The notes under the pieces were generated by a model. It was not told where the DNA came from. It worked only from the letters and a program-made list of their open reading frames with translations, and made no database searches. Of a stretch of 64,000 bases of DNA, positions 49,554 through 58,714 are shown in pieces. Origin of the DNA: Gordonia sp. PP30 (GTDB taxonomy: Bacteria > Actinomycetota > Actinomycetes > Mycobacteriales > Mycobacteriaceae); contig NZ_CP095864.1 of NCBI RefSeq assembly GCF_023100845.1, forward strand, positions 3,162,001 to 3,226,000, given 5' to 3'. The stretch's first letter is position 1. Every line of letters begins with the position of its first letter. The position numbers and the translations under genes are program-made.

Positions 49554-51272
49554 TCAGTGCGCGTCGGGCTGGTGCTTGTCGCTGCCCCAGCCGACGTGGG
49601 CCTCGGCGCGCATGCGCTCGACCATGTGCGGATAGTGCAGCTCGAACGCCGGACGCTCGGAGCGGATGCGCGGCAGCTCGGTGAAGTTGTGCCGCGGCGG
49701 CGGGCAGCTGGTGGCCCACTCGAGCGAGTTGCCGAAGCCCCACGGATCGTCGACCGTGACGACCTCGCCGTAGCGGTAGCTCTTGAACACGTTCCACAGG
49801 AACGGGAACATCGAGATACCCAGGATGAACGCACCCAGCGTCGACACCATGTTGAGCGTGGTGAAGCCGTCGCTCGGGAGGTAGTCGGCGTAGCGGCGCG
49901 GCATGCCCTCGTTACCCAGCCAGTGCTGCACCAGGAAGGTGGTGTGGAAGCCGATGAAGGTCAGCCAGAAGTGCCACTTGCCGAGCGTCTCGTCGAGCAT
50001 ACGACCGGTCATCTTCGGGAACCAGAAGTAGATGCCCGACAGAGTCGCGAACACGATGGTGCCGAAGAGCACGTAGTGGAAGTGCGCGACCACGAAGTAG
50101 GTGTCCGAAACGTGGAAGTCCAGCGGGGGGCTGGCGAGCAGAACTCCGGTGAGGCCACCGAAGAGGAAAGTCACGATGAAGCCGATCGCGAAGAGCATCG
50201 GCGTCTCGAAGGTCATCCGCCCCTTCCACATGGTGCCGATCCAGTTGAAGAACTTCACACCGGTCGGGACCGCGATGAGGAAGGTCATGAACGAGAAGAA
50301 CGGCAGCAGGACGGCGCCGGTGACGTACATGTGGTGCGCCCAGACGGCCACCGACAGGGCAGCGATCGCCAGGGTGGCGTAGACCAGGCCCGAGTAGCCG
50401 AACAGCGGCTTGCGGGCGAACACCGGGAAGACCTCGGAGACGATGCCGAAGAACGGCAGCGCGATGATGTAGACCTCGGGGTGGCCGAAGAACCAGAACA
50501 GGTGCTGCCACAGGATCACGCCGCCGTTGGCCGGGTCGTAGATGTGGGCGCCGAACTGGCGGTCCACCTCCAGCGCCAGCAGAGCCGCGGTGAGCAGCGG
50601 GAAGATCAGCAGGATCAGGACGCTGGTGACCAGGATGTTCCAGGTGAAGATCGGCATGCGGAACATGGTCATGCCGGGCGCGCGCAGGCACACCACGGTG
50701 GTGATCATGTTGACGGCGCCGAGGATGGTGCCCAGGCCGGCGACGCCCAGACCCATGATCCACAGGTCGGCGCCGATGCCCGGCGCGTGCACGGCGTCGG
50801 TCAGCGGGGTGTAGGCGGTCCAGCCGAAGTCGGCCGCGCCACCCGGGGTGAGGAACCCGCCGAGCGCCACCAGGTTGCCGAACAGGAAGAGCCAGAAGCC
50901 CATCGAGTTCAGGCGCGGGAACGCGACGTCGGGGGCGCCGATCTGCAGCGGCAGCACGAAGTTCGCGAAACCGATGACGATCGGCGTCGCGAACATCAGC
51001 AGCATCACGGTGCCGTGCATGGTGAAGAGCTGGTTGAACTGCTCGTTCGAGAGGAACTGCAGGCCGGGGTGAGCGAGCTCGGCGCGCATCAGGAGGGCCA
51101 TCAGACCGCCCACCAGGAAGAACGCGAACGACGCCACCATGTACATCTGACCGATCAGCTTGTGATCGGTCGTGGTGATCATCTTGTAAAAGAACGCACC
51201 CTTTTTCTGGTAGCGCTCCGGGTACGGACGAACCGGTGTCACCTCGGTCGTCGGCTGGTCTAGCGCGGTCAC
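49554..51272 (-). CDS. ctaD: Cytochrome c oxidase subunit I (aa3 type)
   Basis: About 572 residues with 12 membrane helices. Heme and copper ligands are all visible: His in TMHGTVMLL (heme a), the cross-linked pair in [17 protein letters not shown] (CuB) and AHFHYVLFG (both hemes). It is the catalytic subunit of the proton-pumping terminal oxidase. Other ctaC/E/F genes are not in the window. The GTG start has an excellent AGGAGGAGG eight bases upstream. It is divergent from the FecB-like gene, as in mycobacteria. Confidence 0.98.
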   Translation of the reverse strand: MTALDQPTTEVTPVRPYPERYQKKGAFFYKMITTTDHKLIGQMYMVASFAFFLVGGLMALLMRAELAHPGLQFLSNEQFNQLFTMHGTVMLLMFATPIVIGFANFVLPLQIGAPDVAFPRLNSMGFWLFLFGNLVALGGFLTPGGAADFGWTAYTPLTDAVHAPGIGADLWIMGLGVAGLGTILGAVNMITTVVCLRAPGMTMFRMPIFTWNILVTSVLILLIFPLLTAALLALEVDRQFGAHIYDPANGGVILWQHLFWFFGHPEVYIIALPFFGIVSEVFPVFARKPLFGYSGLVYATLAIAALSVAVWAHHMYVTGAVLLPFFSFMTFLIAVPTGVKFFNWIGTMWKGRMTFETPMLFAIGFIVTFLFGGLTGVLLASPPLDFHVSDTYFVVAHFHYVLFGTIVFATLSGIYFWFPKMTGRMLDETLGKWHFWLTFIGFHTTFLVQHWLGNEGMPRRYADYLPSDGFTTLNMVSTLGAFILGISMFPFLWNVFKSYRYGEVVTVDDPWGFGNSLEWATSCPPPRHNFTELPRIRSERPAFELHYPHMVERMRAEAHVGWGSDKHQPDAH

Positions 51273-51399
51273 AGATCCTCCTCCTGGGTGCCGCCGGGGC
51301 ACCTGGACTCTCGCCATTCGCAGCGCACGGCGACGCCGTACGACGCCAACGCTGTACACCGATCGTAAACCAGAGTGGGGCCGCCCACCGCGCGGGTCC

Positions 51400-51413
51400 T
51401 ACGATCTGTCGTA
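51400..51413. promoter_or_regulatory. Inverted repeat in the ctaD/fecB divergent region
   Basis: TACGA-TCTG-TCGTA is a 5-4-5 inverted repeat placed about 100 bases from each start codon in a 238-base divergent promoter region. It could be an operator for either gene. No known regulator site was matched. Confidence 0.3.
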
Positions 51414-51510
51414 TTCGATTCTCTCCGACCCGGGTTTCCGCAGGTCGCGACCGGCGCGGGCGGGACGCGCGGGGCCCGGAGCCGGGGGGTCGTTCTGCTA
51501 GCGTAGGCCC

Positions 51511-52539
51511 GTGTTCACTGACTTCCCGATCTCTCCGGCGCGCCGCCGGATCGTCGCCGCGGCCGTCACCGTCGCTCTCGCCGCCGGGCTGACCGCCTGC
51601 GGCAACGAGGACGACACGCTCCGCACCCCGGACGGCAAGGAGATCTCGACGGTCACCACCCGGATCGCGCGCGTCAACATCGTCAACGCCGGCCGCGACT
51701 TCGCGCAGACCTGCCTGGCGCCGACCGCCGCCGATCCCGGCCACAGCGACGTCTCCCGGATCGTCGTCACCGACCCGGCACTGCTCGACGCGGTCTGCGC
51801 GCTCGGCATCGGCCCCAAGGTCCGCGCGGTGACCGCCGGCGCCGGGTCCGTTCCCGCCTACCTCGGCCCGGCCCTGGGCGCCGTCCCCACCATCGGCGAC
51901 CGCCCGTCGCGGGACGCGGTGGCGACCGCCGCCCCGCAGCTGGTGCTGACCACCGCGTCGACCGCGTCGGACGTGGAGGCGATGCGCGCGACCGGCGCCC
52001 TCGGCGCCGCGCGGGTGGTGACCATCGCCCCCGGTGATTGGCGGAGCGTCTTCACCGCGGTGGCCGGCGCTCTCGGCCGGTCGCGGGCCGGCGCGGACCG
52101 CCTCGACGAGTTCGACACCGAGGCGACTCGTGTCGGCCGGGTGCAGGACGCCGCGCACAGCCAGGTGTCGCTGGTCCGGTTCACCCCGGACGCCGAGCTA
52201 CTGGAGGGCACCGGCAACTTCGCCGCCCAGATCCTGGCCCAGATCGGCGTGCAGCGGCCCGCGCCGCAGCGCGGTCCCGATCCGGTGACCGTGACCGACG
52301 CCAACTTCACCGACGCCGACGCCGACCTCATCTATGTGAGTGCGGACGGCCCGAAGGGTCTCGAGCGCGGCACCAAGGTCCTGCAGAGCGACCGGTGGCA
52401 GGAGATGGGCGCCCCGAGCTGGTCGCGTGTGCTCTGGGTCGACGACCAGGTCTGGTACGCGTCGTCCGGCCTCGCCGCCGCCTGGCTGGTCCTCAACGAC
52501 GTCAAGAGCTCGCTGAACGGCAGCTCGGCCGGCGAGTAG
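51511..52539 (+). CDS. FecB-like iron-siderophore-binding lipoprotein
   Basis: About 342 residues starting at GTG. The signal peptide ends in a lipobox LTAC near residue 30, followed by a periplasmic-binding fold of the siderophore-binding type. The N-lobe includes IVVTDPALLDAVCALGIGPKVRAVT and the C-lobe ILAQIGVQRP and LWVDDQVWYASSGLAAAWLVL. Mycobacterial FecB (Rv3044), in the same place, helps iron-siderophore uptake and envelope resistance. No permease gene is adjacent. The SNF2 gene starts 3 bases after the stop, an unexpected partner. Confidence 0.85.
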   Translation: MFTDFPISPARRRIVAAAVTVALAAGLTACGNEDDTLRTPDGKEISTVTTRIARVNIVNAGRDFAQTCLAPTAADPGHSDVSRIVVTDPALLDAVCALGIGPKVRAVTAGAGSVPAYLGPALGAVPTIGDRPSRDAVATAAPQLVLTTASTASDVEAMRATGALGAARVVTIAPGDWRSVFTAVAGALGRSRAGADRLDEFDTEATRVGRVQDAAHSQVSLVRFTPDAELLEGTGNFAAQILAQIGVQRPAPQRGPDPVTVTDANFTDADADLIYVSADGPKGLERGTKVLQSDRWQEMGAPSWSRVLWVDDQVWYASSGLAAAWLVLNDVKSSLNGSSAGE

Positions 52540-52542
52540 GCC

Positions 52543-55479
52543 GTGGACGACGGCCCTCGCACCGCACACCGCCGGCTGGGCCTGCGGGCGCTGTGGCGCC
52601 CGGGACTGGGGCTGACCCTGTGGCCGGAAGTGCCCGAGCCGGTCGCCGCGGACGACTCGCGGCCGCTCGGCGAGATCGTCGATCTCCCCGAATCCGTGCA
52701 CGATCTGCTGGCCCGGCGGCGGCTTCGGCACACCGTCGACCACACCGGTCCCGGCGGCGCACGCACACTGCGGCGCGCGGTGGCGCTCGGCGTGCCGACC
52801 GCCATCGAGCTGCTCGACCGATGCGCCTACCTCGACGTCGGCGGCGACCTGGCGTTCTATCGGCATCTGCTCGCCGGCGCGCGGGCGCTGCGGGACGCCG
52901 GAGCGGTGGCACCCGGCGTCGCGGCCGCCGGCGACGAGCAGGTGCTGGCCTGGCGGCCGCTGCCGGTTCCGGCGTGGCAGGGCTGGCAGACGGTGATCAC
53001 CGCGAGTGCGCCGCCGGCGCTGATGTCCGGCGGCGGCACCGATGGACTGATCGACTTCGTCAACGAGGTGGTCGACGCCGAATGCCGCCGCACGCTGGCC
53101 GCCGAACACGGCCGATCCCGGATCGGGGTGATCGACGAGCTCACCGCCCCGGTGCCCGCGCCGGTGTCGCCGCACGGCGCGGCGACGGCGGCGGCCGCCT
53201 GGCAGAGCTGGCTCGGCACCGGCCGCCCGGACGGGCCCTCGCTGGTGCTGCGCCTGCACGAGCCCGAAGAACCCGACGACGACCTCGGTCTCCCGGGCGC
53301 GGCGGCGAGCCCGGACCGCTGGCGGCTGCAGGTGTGCCGCCGGCTGCCCACCGGCGAGGTGGATCTGGTGGTACCGCACCGGCTGGGTGCGCACGATCTC
53401 GACGCGCTGACCACCGAACTCGCGACCGCGGTCGCCGCCTACGGCGAACTGTCCCGCGCCGAGACCGATCCGCACACCCTCGACTTCCTGCTCACCACCG
53501 ATCAGGTGGCGGCCTTCTTCGCCGGCGGGGCGGCGGCGATCGGCGAGGCCGGGATCAGCGTCCTCCTCCCCCGCACCGTCGCCGTCGTCAGCCCGACGAT
53601 CGCGCTGCGCGGCGGCGCGGTGCCCGGCGGCGGGGCGCGCCCCGGTCTGGTCGGACTCGACCAGATCGCCGATTTCGAGTGGCGACTCGCGCTCGGCGAC
53701 GGCAGCGCGGCACTGAGTCAGGACGACCTGAACGAGCTCGCCCGCCAGCACGGCGACCTGGTGCGGGTGCGCGGCCGGTGGGTCCGCGCCGAGGGTGCCG
53801 CGCTGAGCCGGGCGGCGGCCTTCCTGACCGCGCGGAACGCCGTCCGCGATACCGCGCCGCTCGGACTGACCGAGCTGATGGGCCTGGTCACCTCCACCGA
53901 CGACCGCCTCCCGGTGCCGGTGTCCTCCGTCGAAGGTCTCGGCTGGCTCGACGACATCGCCGCCGGCGGCGCACTCACGCCCGAGCCGGTGACTCCACCC
54001 GAGACACTGACCGCCACCCTGCGGCCGTATCAGCGGCGCGGGCTGGACTGGTTGCACGCCCTGAGCCGGATCGGCGCGGGCGGCGTGCTCGCCGACGACA
54101 TGGGGCTCGGCAAGACGGTGCAGGTAATCGCCCTGATCACGAGCCGCCGGGCCGCGGTGTCATCCACCCCGCCCGTCGAGCTCGTCGAAACGTCGCCGCC
54201 CGCCCTCGTGGTGTGCCCGATGTCGGTGATCGGGAACTGGCAGCGCGAGCTCGAACGGTTCGCCCCCGGACTGCGGGTCGTGATCCATCACGGGCCCGGC
54301 CGCGACACCGCCCGATTGCCCGCCGCCGCCCCGGACGTGGTGGTCACCACCTTCGCCACCCTCACCCGGGACCGGGCTGCGATGACGGCGCTCGACTGGG
54401 ATCTGCTGGTGGTCGATGAGGCCCAGCACGTCAAGAACGTCCGGACGGCGGCCGCGAAGGCCCTTCGCGCGCTGCCGGTCCGGCGTCGTATCGCGCTCAC
54501 CGGCACCCCGGTGGAGAACCGGCTCGAAGACCTCCGCGCGGTGATCGATCTGGTGAACCCCGGGCTCCTCGGGTCGGCGTCATCGTTCCGGGCCCGCTTC
54601 GCCGAACCCATCGAGCGCGACCGCGATCCGGAGGCACTGGCCCGGCTGAACGCGCTGACCCGGCCGTTCGTGCTCCGCCGGCTCAAGACCGATCCAGCCG
54701 TCGCCGCCGACCTGCCGGAGAAGTCCGAGCTGACCGTGCGCACCAATCTGACCTCCGAGCAGGCCGGGCTCTATCAGGCGATCCTCGACGATCTGCACGA
54801 CGCGCTCTCCGAACGCCGGCCCGGGATGGTGCGCCGCCGCACCGTGCTCGCGGCGCTGACCAGGCTCAAACAGGTCTGCAATCACCCGGCGCACTACCTC
54901 GGCGACGGCTCGCCGATGCTGCGCCGCGGCAAGCACCGCTCGGGCAAGGTGGAACTGCTCACCGACATCACCACCACCCTGGTCGACGAGGGCGACCGCG
55001 CACTGATCTTCACCCAGTTCGCCGCCTTCGCCGAACTGCTCAGCGAATGGCTCGCCCCGATCCTCGGCCGGGACGTCCCGGTGCTGCACGGCGGCCTGCC
55101 GCGCGCCGAGCGCGATGCCCTGGTCACCGGTTTCGGCGCCGACGACGGCCCGCCGGTGCTGATCGCCACCCTCAAGGCCGGCGGCACCGGACTGAATCTG
55201 GTGGCTGCCAATCACGTGATCCACGCCGATCGCTGGTGGAATCCGGCGGTCGAGGAGCAGGCGACCGACCGCGCCTACCGGATCGGCCAGACCCGCGCGG
55301 TGCAGGTTCGCAAGTTCGTCTGCGTCGGCACGCTCGAGGAGCGGATCGACGAGTTGATCGCGGCCAAGCGCGAGCTGTCGTCGCTGACGGTGAGCACCGG
55401 GGAGACCTGGCTGGGCGACCTGGGCGACGACGCCCTGTTCGACCTGCTGGCCCTGCGCGCCGAGGCGGTGGGCGAGTGA
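52543..55479 (+). CDS. SNF2-family DEAD/H helicase (HelZ/HepA-like)
   Basis: About 978 residues. The N-terminal 480 or so residues hold the SNF2-associated bacterial region. The SNF2 core follows with motif I ADDMGLGKTVQ, motif II VVDEAQHVKN, motif III ALTGTPVENR, and C-lobe motifs DRALIFTQFAAF, ATLKAGGTGLNL, and DRAYRIGQTRAVQV. These proteins translocate on duplex DNA or remodel nucleoprotein. Between motifs I and Ia there is an unusual insert (SSTPPVELVETSPP) encoded by a dispersed-repeat motif. The stop overlaps the SWIM protein start, so the two probably work together. Start is GTG. Confidence 0.94.
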   Translation: MDDGPRTAHRRLGLRALWRPGLGLTLWPEVPEPVAADDSRPLGEIVDLPESVHDLLARRRLRHTVDHTGPGGARTLRRAVALGVPTAIELLDRCAYLDVGGDLAFYRHLLAGARALRDAGAVAPGVAAAGDEQVLAWRPLPVPAWQGWQTVITASAPPALMSGGGTDGLIDFVNEVVDAECRRTLAAEHGRSRIGVIDELTAPVPAPVSPHGAATAAAAWQSWLGTGRPDGPSLVLRLHEPEEPDDDLGLPGAAASPDRWRLQVCRRLPTGEVDLVVPHRLGAHDLDALTTELATAVAAYGELSRAETDPHTLDFLLTTDQVAAFFAGGAAAIGEAGISVLLPRTVAVVSPTIALRGGAVPGGGARPGLVGLDQIADFEWRLALGDGSAALSQDDLNELARQHGDLVRVRGRWVRAEGAALSRAAAFLTARNAVRDTAPLGLTELMGLVTSTDDRLPVPVSSVEGLGWLDDIAAGGALTPEPVTPPETLTATLRPYQRRGLDWLHALSRIGAGGVLADDMGLGKTVQVIALITSRRAAVSSTPPVELVETSPPALVVCPMSVIGNWQRELERFAPGLRVVIHHGPGRDTARLPAAAPDVVVTTFATLTRDRAAMTALDWDLLVVDEAQHVKNVRTAAAKALRALPVRRRIALTGTPVENRLEDLRAVIDLVNPGLLGSASSFRARFAEPIERDRDPEALARLNALTRPFVLRRLKTDPAVAADLPEKSELTVRTNLTSEQAGLYQAILDDLHDALSERRPGMVRRRTVLAALTRLKQVCNHPAHYLGDGSPMLRRGKHRSGKVELLTDITTTLVDEGDRALIFTQFAAFAELLSEWLAPILGRDVPVLHGGLPRAERDALVTGFGADDGPPVLIATLKAGGTGLNLVAANHVIHADRWWNPAVEEQATDRAYRIGQTRAVQVRKFVCVGTLEERIDELIAAKRELSSLTVSTGETWLGDLGDDALFDLLALRAEAVGE

Positions 55480-56306
55480 TGGCACAGCGTAAACGGGCCC
55501 GCGGACCGGTCCGCGGCTACGGCATCACGGCGTGGGGCCGGTCGTTCGCGGAGGTCGTCGAGTCCGGCGCCGATCACCGGCACGTGACCGGTGCGCGCCG
55601 CTACTTCCGCGATCACCACGTCGACGGGCTGGACATATCGCCGGGCCGGATCACCGCGGCGGTGCGCGGCAGCCAGCTCGATCCGTTCGAGGTGGTGCTG
55701 ACCACCCGCACCGTCGACCCGGCGACCGTGGTGTCGCTGCTGCGCCGGGCCGGGCAGATCGAGGCGCTGCTGGCCTTGGCCCGCGGTGAACAGCCCGAGG
55801 CCCTGCGCGAGCTGATCGCGCCGACCGAGTCGGCGGACGTCGCCTCGGCCTGCACCTGCCCGGACGATGCCCCGCGCTGCATCCACGTGCTGGCGACCGC
55901 CTTCGAGGTCGCCGATCGGATCGACCGGCAGCCGGCCACCCTGCTGCGGGTGATGGGCACCGACCTTCCCGATCTGCTGGCCCTCGCCCAGGACCGCTCC
56001 GACTCGGCCGCGACGGACTCACCGGATGACGTCGAGACCACCCCGGGCCGGTCGCCCTTCGACGACGCGTCGTCGCACGCCCCGGCGAGCGAGTTCAGGA
56101 CCCGCGAAGCCGAGACCACCGTGTTCTACGGCGACCACGCTCCCCTGCCCGCCATCCCGACGGTCCCGCGCGCCGACGCCCTCACCGAACTCGACGCGAC
56201 CGCCCTGCGGGCGGCCTTGCGCGCCTCCGGTGTCGGCGCCACCCAGCTCGCCGAGGCCCTCGACGACCTCGCCGAGCTCTACGCGGTCCTGCGCGACCAC
56301 CACTGA
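55479..56306 (+). CDS. SWIM zinc-finger domain protein
   Basis: About 275 residues. A SWIM-type finger is readable as CTCPDDAPRCIHVLA (Cys-x-Cys...Cys-x-His), and the helix after it contains DRIDRQPATLLRVMGTD. The N-terminus GYGITAWGRSFAEVVE is the usual opening of SWIM partners of bacterial SNF2 proteins. SWIM domains bind DNA or proteins. The ATGA-type overlap with the helicase stop indicates translational coupling. The last 60 residues are acidic and helical. Confidence 0.88.
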   Translation: MAQRKRARGPVRGYGITAWGRSFAEVVESGADHRHVTGARRYFRDHHVDGLDISPGRITAAVRGSQLDPFEVVLTTRTVDPATVVSLLRRAGQIEALLALARGEQPEALRELIAPTESADVASACTCPDDAPRCIHVLATAFEVADRIDRQPATLLRVMGTDLPDLLALAQDRSDSAATDSPDDVETTPGRSPFDDASSHAPASEFRTREAETTVFYGDHAPLPAIPTVPRADALTELDATALRAALRASGVGATQLAEALDDLAELYAVLRDHH

Positions 56307-56334
56307 TCCGGGCGCAACCCTCCGCGCCGACTGA

Positions 56335-56349
56335 TACCATTTACTGGTA
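56335..56349. promoter_or_regulatory. Likely ParD autoregulatory operator
   Basis: TACCA-N5-TGGTA, an inverted repeat placed 24 bases before the antitoxin ATG, next to a plausible promoter zone. Ribbon-helix-helix antitoxins bind such short palindromes to repress their own operon. Confidence 0.55.
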
Positions 56350-56372
56350 CTCGATTCGGCCAGGAGGCTCCC

Positions 56373-56621
56373 ATGGCACGCAACACCTCGGTGATCCTCG
56401 GCGACCACTTCGCCGACTTCGTCGGAGCGCAGGTCGAATCCGGCCGATACGGATCCGCCAGCGACGTGATCCGGGCCGCCCTTCGCCTTCTCGAGGAACA
56501 CGAAACACAAGTCCAGAACCTTCGAGACGCACTTCGAGCGGGCGAGGAATCGGGCGACGCCCAGCCGTTCGACTTCGAAGCGTTCAAGTCACGCAAGCGG
56601 GCCGAGCGCCGCGATTCATGA
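56373..56621 (+). CDS. parD: Type II antitoxin, ParD/CopG ribbon-helix-helix family
   Basis: An 82-residue antitoxin. The ribbon-helix-helix part is at about residues 5-45 (SVILGDHFADFVGAQVESGRYGSASDVIRAALRLLEE), very typical of ParD. The charged C-terminal half should wrap the toxin. The next gene, the toxin, starts inside its stop (ATGA). The pair should act as an addiction module. Chromosomal modules of this type are common in actinobacteria. Confidence 0.93.
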   Translation: MARNTSVILGDHFADFVGAQVESGRYGSASDVIRAALRLLEEHETQVQNLRDALRAGEESGDAQPFDFEAFKSRKRAERRDS

Positions 56622-56917
56622 AACGAGTGTTGTTCACCGCCTTGGCGCGTCGTGACATCGAAAGCATCTGGGACTTCACAGCGGCCACGTGGGATGCCGA
56701 CCAGGCCGACTACTACACCGACTCCATCGAAGAGTGCTGCATGCGCGTCGCCGCGGGAACGGTCGCCGGCAAGCCAACGACGAATCCGCCTGGCTACCGG
56801 AAGGCATTCGCCGGATCCCACCTGGTGTTCTATCGCGAGACCGAGGACATCGTGACGATTGTCCGCATTCTCCACCAACGACAAGACGTCGAACACCACC
56901 TCTCCGACTCCCCTTAG
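56618..56917 (+). CDS. parE: Type II toxin, ParE/RelE superfamily
   Basis: A 99-residue toxin. ParE features are the N-terminal strand VLFTALARRDIESIW, the helix with the D-x-AD pattern (DADQADYYTDSIEE), and the C-terminal strand core VFYRETEDIVTIVRILHQRQDVEHHL. ParE toxins inhibit DNA gyrase and RelE toxins cleave mRNA on ribosomes. The residue pattern and the ParD partner favour ParE. Confidence 0.92.
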   Translation: MKRVLFTALARRDIESIWDFTAATWDADQADYYTDSIEECCMRVAAGTVAGKPTTNPPGYRKAFAGSHLVFYRETEDIVTIVRILHQRQDVEHHLSDSP

Positions 56918-57026
56918 CGGGAGTTCACCTTCGCGCCCGCCAGATACCTGGGCAGCACCCAAGCGACTCCGAACCGATCGCCCCAGCGGGACGGGCGGTG
57001 TGCCCCATCACACACTATGACATTGA

Positions 57027-57044
57027 GTAATGGTTACAATGGTT
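57027..57044. promoter_or_regulatory. Repeat motif upstream of the diiron oxygenase
   Basis: ATGGTT-ACA-ATGGTT (57030-57044) is a direct repeat, and its left part also forms GTAA-TGG-TTAC (57027-57037). It lies about 45 bases before the start of the AurF-like gene in an AT-richer pocket. It may be a regulator site or overlap the promoter; no regulator gene is next to it. Confidence 0.3.
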
Positions 57045-57087
57045 GTTGTCAGTATCGACGTCGTCGCTACCAGAAGGAATCTCCGAC

Positions 57088-58017
57088 ATGACCACCACCG
57101 AAGTCGAATCCGTCCCGACCGGCGCGCAGATCCAGGCCGCGCGCGACGGCGTCGCCCGCCGCCTGCTGAAAGGCTCGTCGAGCCGCTCGTACGATCCCGT
57201 CGTCGACATCGACTGGGAGGCCCCGTTCGTCCCGGGCAAGTACTTCCTCCCACCCCGGGTGATGAGCCTCTACGGGACGCAGGTGTGGGACGCGATGACG
57301 CCGGAACAGCGCATCGAGATGTCCCGCCAGGAGATGGCGAACATCATGTCGGTGGGCATCTGGTTCGAGAACCTGCTCAACCGCGCCCTGCTGATCAGCC
57401 TGATGAAGGAGGATCCGGCCGCCGCGACCACGCACTACTCGCTCACCGAGATGGGCGACGAGTGCCGCCACATGACGATGTTCGGGCGCGCGATCGAGAC
57501 CACCGGCACCCGCGCGTACGCGCTGCGCCGCTGGCAGCGGACCGTGATGCACCTGATCCCGGTCGTCATGCGCGGCATCGCCCTCTGGGTGATCACGCTG
57601 GTCGGCGAGGAACTGTTCGACGCCCTGCAGCGTGAGATCAAGGACGACCCGGAATTGCAGCCGATGGTCTCGCGCGTGATGCAGATCCACGTGACCGAGG
57701 AGTCGCGGCACATCGGTTTCGCCCGCGACGGCGTGATGCGGCGTATCCCGATCCGGTCGCGGTTCGACACGCTCCTCGCGTCGAGCGTGCACGGCCTCGC
57801 CGCGCCGATCTTCCGGCACCTGTTCACCAACCCGGAGATGTACCGGCGAGCGGGCTTCGACAACCCCAAGGAGATCGCACGGGTGGCCCGCGCGAACCCG
57901 AACTTCCACGACTCCCAGGTGACATCGTTCGCGTCGCTCGCGGCCTTCCTCGAGCAGGCCGGACTGATGAACCGGTTCAGCCGGACCATGTGGAAGCGCG
58001 CGGGGTTCCTCCGATGA
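57088..58017 (+). CDS. AurF-type diiron oxygenase
   Basis: About 309 residues. The helical ferritin-like fold carries two E-x-x-H-type iron motifs: EMGDECRHMTMF near 135 and EESRHIGFA near 215. An N-terminal Glu (SRQEMANIMSVGIWFENLL) is the likely extra ligand. AurF-family enzymes oxidise amines to nitro groups or perform related oxygenations. Here the substrate is unknown. An AAGGA site precedes the ATG. The DUF4873 gene overlaps its stop by 4 bases, so the two are coupled. Confidence 0.87.
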   Translation: MTTTEVESVPTGAQIQAARDGVARRLLKGSSSRSYDPVVDIDWEAPFVPGKYFLPPRVMSLYGTQVWDAMTPEQRIEMSRQEMANIMSVGIWFENLLNRALLISLMKEDPAAATTHYSLTEMGDECRHMTMFGRAIETTGTRAYALRRWQRTVMHLIPVVMRGIALWVITLVGEELFDALQREIKDDPELQPMVSRVMQIHVTEESRHIGFARDGVMRRIPIRSRFDTLLASSVHGLAAPIFRHLFTNPEMYRRAGFDNPKEIARVARANPNFHDSQVTSFASLAAFLEQAGLMNRFSRTMWKRAGFLR

Positions 58018-58700
58018 CCGTCATCGCTCTCACCGGGACGTCACCGGCGATCGCCGAGGTCTGCCGCCGCCTCGCCGCCTCGCCGCTGGACTTCCGGCTG
58101 ACCGGCGACGCCGCGGCCGCCGACCTGGTCGTGACCGATGCGCCGGCGCCGGACCCGAATCACCTGACCGTGGCCTCGACGCTGGCCCCGGACACCTTCT
58201 TCGTCCGCGACGAGAGCGTCGACTATGTGATCGCGGCCCTCACCGAGGCGCAGCTCACGGCCGCGCACGGAGTCCGGGTCCGCCCGCCCGTGCAGAGCGG
58301 GACGGCACTCGAGCAGCAGAAGCCGCGCTGGTGGCGGCGCCACCGGCGCACCGACCCCCTCGCACACTTCGATCCCGTCCACTACGACTGGGATTCGGAG
58401 GAGACCGTCGAGACCGAGGTGTTCGACGAGGACGTCGTGGTGACCGTGGGCGGCGAGGAGTTCACCGCGCGGCTGCGCGCACGCGGCCATCTCGACGGCA
58501 GCGACGGCCACTTCCACTGGGCCGGCACGCTGTACGGCGAGCGCGCGCACGCGCTCAAGAGCGACGGCAAGTCGCGGGCGTCGGTCGCGGCCGCCGGGGG
58601 CGAGCCGGTGCCCGCGAAACTCACCGAGATCACCCAGTGGGGCACCGTCCGGATGACCGGCGTCGGCACTCCCCCGTGGGCGGCGACCCAGGACGCATGA
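58014..58700 (+). CDS. DUF4873 domain protein
   Basis: About 228 residues. The C-terminal 100 residues match the DUF4873 pattern (DVVVTVGGEEFTARLRARGHLDGSDGHFHWAGTLYG), a beta-rich domain often fused to, or beside, flavin monooxygenases in actinobacteria. The N-terminal 80 residues look like a small Rossmann-type piece (IALTGTSPAIAEVCRRL, ADLVVTDAP). It is translationally coupled to the AurF-like oxygenase and probably assists it. The IS481-family copy inserted only 14 bases after its stop, so the gene is intact. Confidence 0.8.
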   Translation: MTVIALTGTSPAIAEVCRRLAASPLDFRLTGDAAAADLVVTDAPAPDPNHLTVASTLAPDTFFVRDESVDYVIAALTEAQLTAAHGVRVRPPVQSGTALEQQKPRWWRRHRRTDPLAHFDPVHYDWDSEETVETEVFDEDVVVTVGGEEFTARLRARGHLDGSDGHFHWAGTLYGERAHALKSDGKSRASVAAAGGEPVPAKLTEITQWGTVRMTGVGTPPWAATQDA

Positions 58701-58714
58701 CAGCGGCGCCTAGG

